64,000 nt of DNA from JAJFKB01 sp965230515 (GTDB lineage Bacteria; Pseudomonadota; Gammaproteobacteria; Pseudomonadales; IMCC2047): NCBI GenBank assembly GCA_965230515.1, contig OZ246007.1, positions 372,001 through 436,000 on the forward strand, read 5' to 3'. Position 1 is the stretch's first letter, and the number at the start of each line of letters is the position of its first letter. This document shows, in pieces, positions 50,937 to 58,482 of this stretch. The translations under genes were made by a program, and so were the position numbers. The notes beneath the pieces were generated by a model. It searched no databases. It saw nothing but the letters and a program-made list of their open reading frames with translations, and was not told where the DNA came from.

Positions 50937-52004
50937 ATGACAGCAACACATTTAACCAATGTAAACGTCGAATCACTCGACGTACTCATTACCCCGGAAC
51001 AACTCAAAAAAGATATACCGGTCTCAGCAACCGCAAAGGAAACAGTCCTTCAGGGCCGCCAGACCATTCAGAATATTCTGGATCGCAAGGACCACCGTTT
51101 AATGGTGGTAGTTGGCCCCTGCTCCATTCATGACGTCGCAGCTGCAAAGGAGTACGCGGACCGTTTGAAATCACTTGCAGATGAGGTTAGTGACACGATT
51201 TATCTGGTGATGCGTGTTTACTTTGAAAAACCCCGAACCACAGTAGGCTGGAAGGGACTGATCAACGATCCTCACATGGATGATTCGTTCGATATCGAAG
51301 AAGGACTGCATATTGGCCGACGTTTATTGGTGGATCTGGCAGAAATGGGTTTGCCCACGGCAACTGAAGCACTCGACCCTAACTCTCCCCAGTATCTGCA
51401 TGAATTGATCTCCTGGTCAGCGATTGGTGCGCGCACCACGGAGTCCCAGACGCACCGTGAGATGTCGAGCGGATTGTCAGTCGCGATTGGTTTTAAAAAT
51501 GGTACCGACGGTGGGCTTTCCGTTGCCATCAATGCCCTACAATCTGTATCGCACCCACATAGCTTTCTGGGACTCAATCATCAGGGTCAGGTAGCGGTTA
51601 TTCGAACACGCGGAAACCCCTATAGCCATATCGTATTACGAGGTGGTGGCGGCAAACCCAACTATGACTCGGTCAGTGTGGCTTTATGCGAGCAACGTTT
51701 AACTGAGGCTGGCCTGTCAAACAACATCATGATTGACTGTAGTCACGCAAACTCCAATAAAAACCCTGAGTTACAGCCACTGGTGATGGACAATGTTGCC
51801 AATCAGATACTGGAGGGCAACCAGTCAATTATCGGGTTAATGATTGAAAGCAATCTCGAGCAAGGTAACCAGTCAATTCCCGAAAACCTCTCAGACCTGA
51901 AATACGGTGTTTCCGTAACAGATGCCTGCATTGACTGGCCGACTACGGAAAAAACTTTGCGAGATATGCGGAATAAGCTGAAAGAGGTTCTGCCAAAGCG
52001 CTAG
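50937..52004 (+). CDS. aroG: 3-deoxy-7-phosphoheptulonate synthase (DAHP synthase)
   Basis: This 355-residue type I DAHP synthase condenses phosphoenolpyruvate and erythrose 4-phosphate, the first step to aromatic amino acids. Family motifs are visible: VVGPCSIHD near residue 60, MRVYFEKPRTTVGWKGLIND, ARTTESQTHREMSSGLSVAI, GFKNGTDGG, ILRGGG-type HIVLRGGGGKPNYD, and DCSHANSNKNP near the C-terminus. The length matches AroF/G/H of enterobacteria. Which feedback inhibitor it responds to cannot be told. The following phosphodiesterase gene begins 4 bases after its stop. Confidence 0.95.
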   Translation: MTATHLTNVNVESLDVLITPEQLKKDIPVSATAKETVLQGRQTIQNILDRKDHRLMVVVGPCSIHDVAAAKEYADRLKSLADEVSDTIYLVMRVYFEKPRTTVGWKGLINDPHMDDSFDIEEGLHIGRRLLVDLAEMGLPTATEALDPNSPQYLHELISWSAIGARTTESQTHREMSSGLSVAIGFKNGTDGGLSVAINALQSVSHPHSFLGLNHQGQVAVIRTRGNPYSHIVLRGGGGKPNYDSVSVALCEQRLTEAGLSNNIMIDCSHANSNKNPELQPLVMDNVANQILEGNQSIIGLMIESNLEQGNQSIPENLSDLKYGVSVTDACIDWPTTEKTLRDMRNKLKEVLPKR

Positions 52005-52008
52005 TGCC

Positions 52009-52785
52009 GTGTCAGAACCAATCAAACTGCTGCATCTCACCGATCTGCACTTGAGAGCAGATCGCGCTTCAATTATGCGTGGCAAAAATGTATATGAGCA
52101 GGTGGATGCAGTTTTTTCAGCAATAACTCAGCATCAGCTTTGGCCGGCAGACCTGATTCTCCTGACAGGGGATATAGTCGATGAAAAGCAGTACTGTGCG
52201 TTTCAATCTGCTTATCAGGATTTGGCGGAACGACTCGCAGACCTTAATGTTCAGGCCTGTGCTATTCCCGGCAATCACGACCATCCTGTATTGCTGAATG
52301 ATACCTTTGCCAGCTATGGAATGGCCACAAAGGGTAATATTCAGTTGGGCAACTGGTTGTTAGCGCTACTCGACAGCAGTATTCCCGGCGAGGTTGGCGG
52401 TGAACTGAAGAGCACGGAACTGGGTGATCTGGACGCGGCTTACAGCTCATCTGATGCGGAACACCTACTCGCTGCGGTACATCACCCGCTGATCGATATT
52501 GGCACTCATTGGCTGGATCAGATCAGATCAAAAAACGGTGAACTTTTGTTGGATCAGTTTGCCAAGTACCAGGGAACAAAGCTTGTTCTTTGGGGGCATG
52601 CCCATCAGGAATTCGACCAATACGTCAAAAGTGTTCGACTGCTGGGAACACCAGCGGCCTGCCCTGTCCAGTTTAAACCTGACAGTCATGACTTTGCCGT
52701 TGACGAGCAACGCAGTGCCGGCTATCGCTGGTGTCTGTTAAACGATGATGGCAGTATCGAAACCCGGATTGAACGTGTTGAATGA
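52009..52785 (+). CDS. Calcineurin-type phosphodiesterase, CpdA-like
   Basis: This 258-residue binuclear metallophosphoesterase starts at GTG 52009, 4 bases after aroG. The metal-binding blocks are in order: LLHLTDLHLRAD, LILLTGDIVDE, AIPGNHDHP, AAVHHPLIDIG and LVLWGHAHQEF. The size and motif order agree with CpdA-type 3',5'-cyclic AMP phosphodiesterases, so it may lower cAMP, but related enzymes act on other phosphodiesters. It is in one transcription direction with aroG and xthA. Confidence 0.88.
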   Translation: MSEPIKLLHLTDLHLRADRASIMRGKNVYEQVDAVFSAITQHQLWPADLILLTGDIVDEKQYCAFQSAYQDLAERLADLNVQACAIPGNHDHPVLLNDTFASYGMATKGNIQLGNWLLALLDSSIPGEVGGELKSTELGDLDAAYSSSDAEHLLAAVHHPLIDIGTHWLDQIRSKNGELLLDQFAKYQGTKLVLWGHAHQEFDQYVKSVRLLGTPAACPVQFKPDSHDFAVDEQRSAGYRWCLLNDDGSIETRIERVE

Positions 52786-52852
52786 GACCAATGTGACAGC
52801 CATAACCACATACAACTCCTTTGCCTGGATTTGAATAAAGAAGGTATCAAAA

Positions 52853-53680
52853 TTGAAGATCGTATCGTTTAATATCAATGGAATACGCGCTCGCCTGCAT
52901 CAGTTACAGGCCATTATCGATAAGCACTCGCCGGATGTTATTGGACTTCAGGAATCCAAGGTGAACGATCCGGACTTCCCGCGCCAAGCGGTCGAACAAA
53001 TGGGATATCAGGTCGTCTTTCATGGTCAGAAGGCACATTATGGGGTAGCCCTGTTATCGAAGGAAAAACCATTAAACGTTCAAAGAGGCTACCCAACCGA
53101 TGATAACGATGCACAGCGGCGGCTGATAGTCGGCGACTATACGGTTAATGACCAACAGGCTTCTGTGTTAAGTATCGTCAACGGTTATTTCCCGCAGGGA
53201 GAGAGCCGTAAACATGAAACCAAGTTCCCTGCAAAACGCAAATTCTATCAGGATTTAATGACCTACCTGGATACGCATCAATCGCCAGACAATTTTCTGG
53301 CGATCATGGGCGATTTTAATATTTCCCCCACTGATCTTGATATCGGTATAGGTGAGAAAAACGCGAAACGCTGGCTGCAAACAGGCAAGTGCAGTTTTTT
53401 ACCCGAGGAGAGAGAGTGGTATCAAAAATTATGGGATTGGGGCTTGAAGGACAGTTATCGCCTGCTTAATCCGGAGGTCAATGATCGCTTTAGCTGGTTT
53501 GATTATCGTAGCAGGGGTTTTGACGACAACCCCAGACGAGGTTTGCGGATCGACCATATCCTAATTACAGAACCGTTAGCAAGCCGGTGTGTGGATGCAG
53601 GAATAGATTATGAAATTCGCGGAACTGAGAAACCGTCTGATCATTGCCCGATCTGGGCGACGTTTGAATTCGGCGACTAG
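52853..53680 (+). CDS. xthA: Exodeoxyribonuclease III
   Basis: This 275-residue enzyme repairs abasic sites and trims 3' ends. It starts at TTG 52853 (KIVSFNINGIRARLHQLQAI), preceded by AAGAAGGT. Active-site motifs are VIGLQESKV (metal-binding Glu), ALLSKEKP, NGYFPQGESRKHE, LAIMGDFNISPTDLDIG, RIDHILIT and GTEKPSDHCPIWATFE (catalytic Asp-His). The pattern is that of ExoIII rather than the eukaryote-like ExoA. No frameshift or loss is seen. Confidence 0.95.
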   Translation: MKIVSFNINGIRARLHQLQAIIDKHSPDVIGLQESKVNDPDFPRQAVEQMGYQVVFHGQKAHYGVALLSKEKPLNVQRGYPTDDNDAQRRLIVGDYTVNDQQASVLSIVNGYFPQGESRKHETKFPAKRKFYQDLMTYLDTHQSPDNFLAIMGDFNISPTDLDIGIGEKNAKRWLQTGKCSFLPEEREWYQKLWDWGLKDSYRLLNPEVNDRFSWFDYRSRGFDDNPRRGLRIDHILITEPLASRCVDAGIDYEIRGTEKPSDHCPIWATFEFGD

Positions 53681-53711
53681 CCAAACCTCAGGATAACAAC
53701 CGGATTACTAT

Positions 53712-53885
53712 CCCCTCTCCCCTATTTTAGGGGAGAGGGTTAGGGTTAGGGTGAGGGGGAACATAAAAGCCACTCACCGATAAGTTACAAGATTTGCCCT
53801 CACCTTCGTCCTCTCCCAGAGGGAGAGGAGACACTTCTGTCCTGTCTTTCACGACACCCTCGGAAGAGGAGGCATTTCTTTCTTA
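53712..53885 (+). repeat. Dispersed intergenic repeat, copy B
   Basis: This copy matches 39706-39880 block by block: CCCTCTCCCCTATTTTAGGGGAGAGG hairpin (read in parts), GGTTAGGGTTAGGGTGAGGGG with an extra 6-base unit, AAGTTACAAGAT, CCCTCACC, CCAGAGGGAGAGGAG, CTTCTGTC...GTCTTTC, ACACCCTC and GAGGCATTTCTTTCTT. It lies between the convergent xthA and etfA genes and could act as a bidirectional terminator through its hairpins. Confidence 0.8.
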
Positions 53886-53929
53886 TCTTTCGCAATACCC
53901 GCAACCGGAAGACGGTTTATAGGCGCGTG

Positions 53930-54865
53930 TTACTGCTGAATCAGCTGTTCAAACTCAGGCAACACCTTAAAGAGATCAGCTACCAGGCCATAATCGGCTA
54001 CCTGAAAGATAGGCGCTTCTTCATCCTTGTTAATCGCAACGATCACTTTGCTGTCTTTCATGCCAGCGAGATGCTGAATAGCACCGGAAATACCGACTGC
54101 AATATAAAGCTCTGGAGCGACAATTTTTCCGGTTTGACCGACCTGCATGTCGTTAGGTACGAAACCCGCATCAACTGCTGCGCGGGAAGCTCCCACAGCG
54201 GCACCGAGAATGTCGGCAATCTTATAAAGATGATCAAAATTCTCACCATTCTGCATGCCTCGACCACCGGAAACCACGATGCCCGCTGAGGTCAATTCAG
54301 GACGGTCAGACTTGGCCAGCTCTTCTTTGGCAAAAGAGGAGATTCCTGCATCTGTCACTATATCCAAAGCCTCGACCGCAGCTGAACCACCCTCGGCAGC
54401 AGCGCCATCATAAGCGGTAGTACGCACCGTAATTACTTTAATAGCATCAGATGATTTAACAGTGGCAATCGCGTTGCCGGCATAAATCGGTCGTTTAAAG
54501 GTTTCCGCGTCAATTATTTCGACAATATCGGATACCTGTGCAACATCCAGTAACGCAGCTGCACGAGGCAAAACATTCTTGCCATTAGAGGTTGCAGGAG
54601 CCATTATGTGGCTGTAATCGCTACCAATCTGCGCGATAAGTGCTGCAACATTTTCTGCCAGCATATGTTCGTAAGCGGCATTATCCGCTACCAGTACTTT
54701 TGCCACACCTTCGATTTTGGACGCTGCTTCCGCCGCTCCACCGCAATTGCTGCCAGCAATCAATACAGCGATATCGCCACCAACTTTTTGAGCAGCGGTT
54801 ACCGTATTGAGGGTAGCTGCTTTAATACTGTTATTGTCATGTTCTGCTACAACTAGAATGCTCAT
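53930..54865 (-). CDS. etfA: Electron transfer flavoprotein alpha subunit
   Basis: This 311-residue subunit carries the FAD of the ETF heterodimer, which accepts electrons from acyl-CoA and other dehydrogenases and passes them to ETF-quinone oxidoreductase. The C-terminal FAD-binding domain is recognised by VVSGGRGMQNGENF, GAAVGASRAAVDAGFVPND, QVGQTGKIVAPELYIAVGIS and GAIQHLAGM. Its start overlaps the etfB stop by 1 base (TGATG), so the two subunits are made in equal amounts. Confidence 0.97.
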   Translation of the reverse strand: MSILVVAEHDNNSIKAATLNTVTAAQKVGGDIAVLIAGSNCGGAAEAASKIEGVAKVLVADNAAYEHMLAENVAALIAQIGSDYSHIMAPATSNGKNVLPRAAALLDVAQVSDIVEIIDAETFKRPIYAGNAIATVKSSDAIKVITVRTTAYDGAAAEGGSAAVEALDIVTDAGISSFAKEELAKSDRPELTSAGIVVSGGRGMQNGENFDHLYKIADILGAAVGASRAAVDAGFVPNDMQVGQTGKIVAPELYIAVGISGAIQHLAGMKDSKVIVAINKDEEAPIFQVADYGLVADLFKVLPEFEQLIQQ

Positions 54866-55614
54866 CAGATAACCTTCGCTTCGTTTTTCAGTTTATCGAC
54901 CAGTTCTTCAACACTTTCCACAATGATGCCCGCTTGTCGCTCTGCTGGTGGCTCAACTTTCAATGTAGTTATACTTGGAGTGACATCGACACCCAACTCG
55001 GCAACCGATAGCACATCCAAAGGCTTTTTCTTGGCCTTCATAATGTTCGGTAGAGAAGCATAACGCGGCTCATTCAAACGCAAATCGGTTGTTACAATCG
55101 CCGGAAGATTCAGTGCAACAGTTTGCAGACCACCATCAACTTCCCGGGTCACCATCGCTTTGCCATCCTCAATTACCACCTCCGATGCAAAAGTACCCTG
55201 CGGCATATTGGTCAAGGCACCCAGCATTTGGCCCGTCTGGTTGTTATCCTGATCAATCGCCTGTTTGCCAAGAATAACGAGATCCGGTTGTTCTTTCTCG
55301 ATAACGGCCTTCAATAATTTGGCAACGGCTAATGGCTGCAGTTCGCCTTCGGACTCCACCAGGATGCCGCGATCGGCTCCTAATGCGAGCGCCGTCCTAA
55401 TTTGCTCCTGACATACTTTTGATCCAAGAGAAACGGCGATGACTTCACTTGCCACGCCCTTTTCCTTAAGCCTTACCGCTTCTTCAACGGCAATTTCGCA
55501 AAAGGGGTTAAGCGCCATTTTGACATTTGCCAAATCGACATCAGATTGATCAGACTTAACACGCACCTTGACGTTGTAGTCAATGACGCGCTTTACAGGA
55601 ACAAGAACCTTCAT
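54865..55614 (-). CDS. etfB: Electron transfer flavoprotein beta subunit
   Basis: This 249-residue subunit begins MKVLVPVKRVIDYNVKVRVK and has the AMP-binding beta-subunit landmarks NPFCEIAVEEAVRLKEKG, LALGADRGILVES and LVILGKQAIDQDNNQTGQML. It pairs with EtfA, and the genes overlap by one base. The upstream 250 bases are shared with the divergent etfD, so the whole electron transfer module may be co-regulated. Confidence 0.97.
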   Translation of the reverse strand: MKVLVPVKRVIDYNVKVRVKSDQSDVDLANVKMALNPFCEIAVEEAVRLKEKGVASEVIAVSLGSKVCQEQIRTALALGADRGILVESEGELQPLAVAKLLKAVIEKEQPDLVILGKQAIDQDNNQTGQMLGALTNMPQGTFASEVVIEDGKAMVTREVDGGLQTVALNLPAIVTTDLRLNEPRYASLPNIMKAKKKPLDVLSVAELGVDVTPSITTLKVEPPAERQAGIIVESVEELVDKLKNEAKVI

Positions 55615-55817
55615 TTATTCACCATCTTTTTGTGATTAAAATTCTGCGGCGCAGAATAGCCAACTCGAGAGAGAAATACAACTATACCGATTTATTTTTA
55701 TTTTTAAAGAGAGCGTTCATTCAAGTTACTCATACGTCATGATCTAAATCTAATATCGAACAGTTCTATCACTATTTTGTTATGCCAATGTGCCGTCTCG
55801 TTATAAAATGGTTTTTT

Positions 55818-55845
55818 TTGTGTCGTTTTGTGTATCCGGTATAAT
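55818..55845 (+). promoter_or_regulatory. Putative sigma-70 promoter of etfD
   Basis: A perfect -10 hexamer TATAAT occurs at 55840-55845, with TTGTGT (3 of 6 matches to TTGACA) 16 bases upstream at 55818-55823. The predicted transcript start near 55852 leaves a leader of about 30 bases to the ATG at 55884. Confidence 0.5.
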
Positions 55846-55883
55846 GCCCGCCTTTAGTCAGCAAGGGTTAATTGGGGAGTCCT

Positions 55884-57539
55884 ATGTCAGAAAGAGAATC
55901 AATGGAGGTCGATGTCGTTATCATCGGCGCTGGTCCGGCCGGCTTGTCTACCGCCTGTCGTTTGTTGCAACTCGCTCAGGAAGCTGAGCAGGAGTTGATG
56001 GTCTGTGTGGTTGAGAAAGGCTCTGAAGTCGGAGCGCATATACTTTCCGGTGCTGTATTTGAACCGTCGGCACTGAATGAACTGTTCCCCGACTGGAAAG
56101 AGCGTAACGCACCACTCAACACGCCCGTCACCGGTGATGATATTTATCTGATGCGCAGCGAGCAGAAAGCAATTAAAACGCCCCACCTTTTTGTACCCAA
56201 AACGATGCATAATGAAGGTAACTACATTATTAGTCTGGGTAACTTATGTCGCTGGCTCTCGGACCAGGCAATGGAACTGGGTGCTGAGGTCTATCCCGGT
56301 TTTGCAGCAGCGGAAATCCTGTACAACGAAGATGGCAGTGTCAAAGGCGTAGCAACGGGTGATATGGGTGTTGCTGAGGATGGCGGCCATAAGGACAGCT
56401 ACCAACCAGGTTTTGAGTTCCATGCCAAGTACACTATCTTTGCAGAAGGATGTCGAGGGCATTTGGGTAAAGAACTGCTGCAAAAGTTTGACTTGGATAA
56501 GGATGCCGAGCCGCAGCACTATGGCGTTGGTATTAAAGAACTCTGGGATATTGACCCCGAAAAACACCAACAGGGTCTGGTCGTGCACAGCGCAGGCTGG
56601 CCTCTGAGCGAAAGCGGTTCAGCCGGCGGTGGCTTCCTCTATCATCTTGAGAACAACCAGGTCGTAGTTGGTTTGATTGTCGATCTGAGCTACTCAAACC
56701 CGCATGTCAGTCCATTTGATGAATTCCAGCGCTTTAAGCATAACACCGCAATCAAGCAATATCTGGAGGGCGGCAAACGCGTTTCCTATGGTGCTCGCGC
56801 AATATCCAAAGGAGGACTTAACTCGTTACCAAAAATGACCTTCCCCGGCGGATTGCTGGTCGGTTGTGATGCCGGCACACTGAACTTTGCCAAGATTAAA
56901 GGCAGTCATACCGCCATGAAATCCGGCATGCTGGCAGCTGAGGCGGTCTTTGAATCGATTAAAGGCGGATCTACAGGTGGTGATGAGCTGACCGGATTCG
57001 CGGATGCGTTTAAAGCCTCATCTGTGTACGACGAACTGTATCGTAGTCGCAATTTCGGTGCAGCGATGCATAAATATGGCACCTATATTGGCGGCGCATT
57101 TAATTTTATCGACCAAAATATCTTTGGTGGCAAGCTGCCCATTAATTTGAGCGATCCTAAACCGGATCACGCCGCATTAAAACCGGCGGCAGACTGTAAG
57201 AAGATTGATTATCCCAAGCCCGACGGCGCGATCAGCTTTGACAAGCTTACATCTGTCTTTCTTTCCAACACTAATCATGAGGAAGACCAGCCTTGCCATC
57301 TGAAATTAGCTGATCCTGGTATACCTCTGGGGCAGAACCTCAGTTTGTATGACGAGCCGGCGCAGCGTTATTGTCCTGCCGGGGTCTACGAAATTATTGA
57401 GGAAAATGGCGATAAACGGTTTCAGATCAACTCACAGAACTGTGTGCACTGCAAAACCTGCGATATCAAGGATCCGGCACAGAATATCACCTGGGTAGTT
57501 CCAGAGGGTGCTGGTGGTCCAAATTATCCGAATATGTAG
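55884..57539 (+). CDS. etfD: Electron transfer flavoprotein-ubiquinone oxidoreductase
   Basis: This 551-residue membrane-associated flavoprotein moves electrons from reduced ETF to the quinone pool. It starts at ATG 55884 with GGGGAG upstream. The FAD-binding motif is VDVVIIGAGPAGLSTACRLL near the N-terminus, the middle has VGIKELWDIDPEKHQQG, GGFLYHLENN and GGLLVGCDAGTLNFAKIKGS, and the C-terminal 4Fe-4S site is formed by YCPAGVYEI plus NCVHCKTCDIKDP. It is divergent from etfBA. A clear terminator follows. Confidence 0.97.
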   Translation: MSERESMEVDVVIIGAGPAGLSTACRLLQLAQEAEQELMVCVVEKGSEVGAHILSGAVFEPSALNELFPDWKERNAPLNTPVTGDDIYLMRSEQKAIKTPHLFVPKTMHNEGNYIISLGNLCRWLSDQAMELGAEVYPGFAAAEILYNEDGSVKGVATGDMGVAEDGGHKDSYQPGFEFHAKYTIFAEGCRGHLGKELLQKFDLDKDAEPQHYGVGIKELWDIDPEKHQQGLVVHSAGWPLSESGSAGGGFLYHLENNQVVVGLIVDLSYSNPHVSPFDEFQRFKHNTAIKQYLEGGKRVSYGARAISKGGLNSLPKMTFPGGLLVGCDAGTLNFAKIKGSHTAMKSGMLAAEAVFESIKGGSTGGDELTGFADAFKASSVYDELYRSRNFGAAMHKYGTYIGGAFNFIDQNIFGGKLPINLSDPKPDHAALKPAADCKKIDYPKPDGAISFDKLTSVFLSNTNHEEDQPCHLKLADPGIPLGQNLSLYDEPAQRYCPAGVYEIIEENGDKRFQINSQNCVHCKTCDIKDPAQNITWVVPEGAGGPNYPNM

Positions 57540-57560
57540 GCGCTTTTAATCGTTCATTTT

Positions 57561-57589
57561 AAAGGGGTGTATATAGCACCCCTTTTTTT
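57561..57589 (+). terminator. Rho-independent terminator after etfD
   Basis: AAAGGGGTG at 57561-57569, a 7-base loop, and CACCCCTTT at 57577-57585 form a perfect 9-bp stem followed by a run of T through 57589. It starts 21 bases after the etfD stop codon. The A-run at its 5' side could also serve the convergent DUF1285 gene. Confidence 0.9.
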
Positions 57590-57612
57590 AGAGCGTCATT
57601 CTATATCGCGCG

Positions 57613-58179
57613 CTAAAAGCGACCCAGAACAAAATCTTCTCCTGAGCTTCTGATGCTCAGCTGCATGATATCCTCTTGTTCGAATTCTTGTTCATCCGCC
57701 ATCTCCACCAATTGATAAAACAGATTTCGTGAAATCAGTGCATCCAGATTGTTACGAACGCGCACGTATGGTCTGGGCTGGCCCTCGCTCTCCACCACCC
57801 ATATTGGGTGCTCAGCATCAACGATCACCTTGTCACCGAGCGAGGTTTCCAGCTCGATCTGTTGTTCTCCCTTATCGCTGCTAATCTCTAAACTGACAGC
57901 AACAAAGGGAGCGTCATCCACATCTATTTCAAATTTCTCTACGGGCGTTACCAGATAGAACTTCCCGTCCTCTTCTTTTCTGAGAATAGTGGAAAACAGA
58001 TTCACCAATGACTTTCGCTGAATCACCTGGCCCTCATGGATCCATTGGCCATCCGCATCTATACGCAAATCCATTTTCCCCGTTGATGTAGGATTCCACT
58101 GATCAAGCGGCAAGGGCGCTCCCTGGTTTGCCTGGGGTAGCTGATCACTTAACTTTTGCAAATCTGTTTTGCCTGTCAC
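57613..58179 (-). CDS. DUF1285 family protein
   Basis: This 188-residue cytosolic protein starts at GTG 58179. It matches the DUF1285 family by the segments DADGQWIHEGQVIQRKSLVN, LFSTILRKEEDGKFYLVTPV and EHPIWVVESEGQPRPYVRVR, with a C-terminal NLFYQLVEMADEQE. Family members have a mixed alpha/beta fold and no proven function. It converges on etfD and is divergent from acnB across a 303-base gap. Confidence 0.85.
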   Translation of the reverse strand: MTGKTDLQKLSDQLPQANQGAPLPLDQWNPTSTGKMDLRIDADGQWIHEGQVIQRKSLVNLFSTILRKEEDGKFYLVTPVEKFEIDVDDAPFVAVSLEISSDKGEQQIELETSLGDKVIVDAEHPIWVVESEGQPRPYVRVRNNLDALISRNLFYQLVEMADEQEFEQEDIMQLSIRSSGEDFVLGRF

Positions 58180-58482
58180 TGTGCATCCACTTTAGTGATG
58201 ATGTAAATTGTCATTTGCCCTCACCTCTGATTGATCGTATCTGGCGAGTATAACCGTGCTATAAGATAACCACTATTCACAAAAAAAATAATTTTCTTAT
58301 AACATTATTTATCAATATCTTACGAGCATTACCTAAAAACAAATTAATTAAATTACACTTAACATTCGCCAGCATTTCCGTTAAAATGCGCCGCTCTTAA
58401 AATACCGCTTTAAATCAGGAACCTCTAACAACATATCGGGTTGTTACCAATTCAGCTCAGACAGTACCGGAGTTTCCACTAA
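58180..58482. other. Control region between the DUF1285 gene and acnB
   Basis: This 303-base AT-rich gap has no gene. It contains a good sigma-70-like promoter for acnB at 58359-58387, listed separately, and a long A/T-only stretch around 58280-58350 that may act as an UP-element-like region. The leader from the predicted start to GTG 58483 is about 90 bases. Confidence 0.6.
58359..58387 (+). promoter_or_regulatory. Putative sigma-70 promoter of acnB
   Basis: TTAACA at 58359-58364 (5 of 6 matches to TTGACA) and TAAAAT at 58382-58387 (5 of 6 matches to TATAAT) are separated by exactly 17 bases. An A/T-rich stretch lies immediately upstream. Confidence 0.65.
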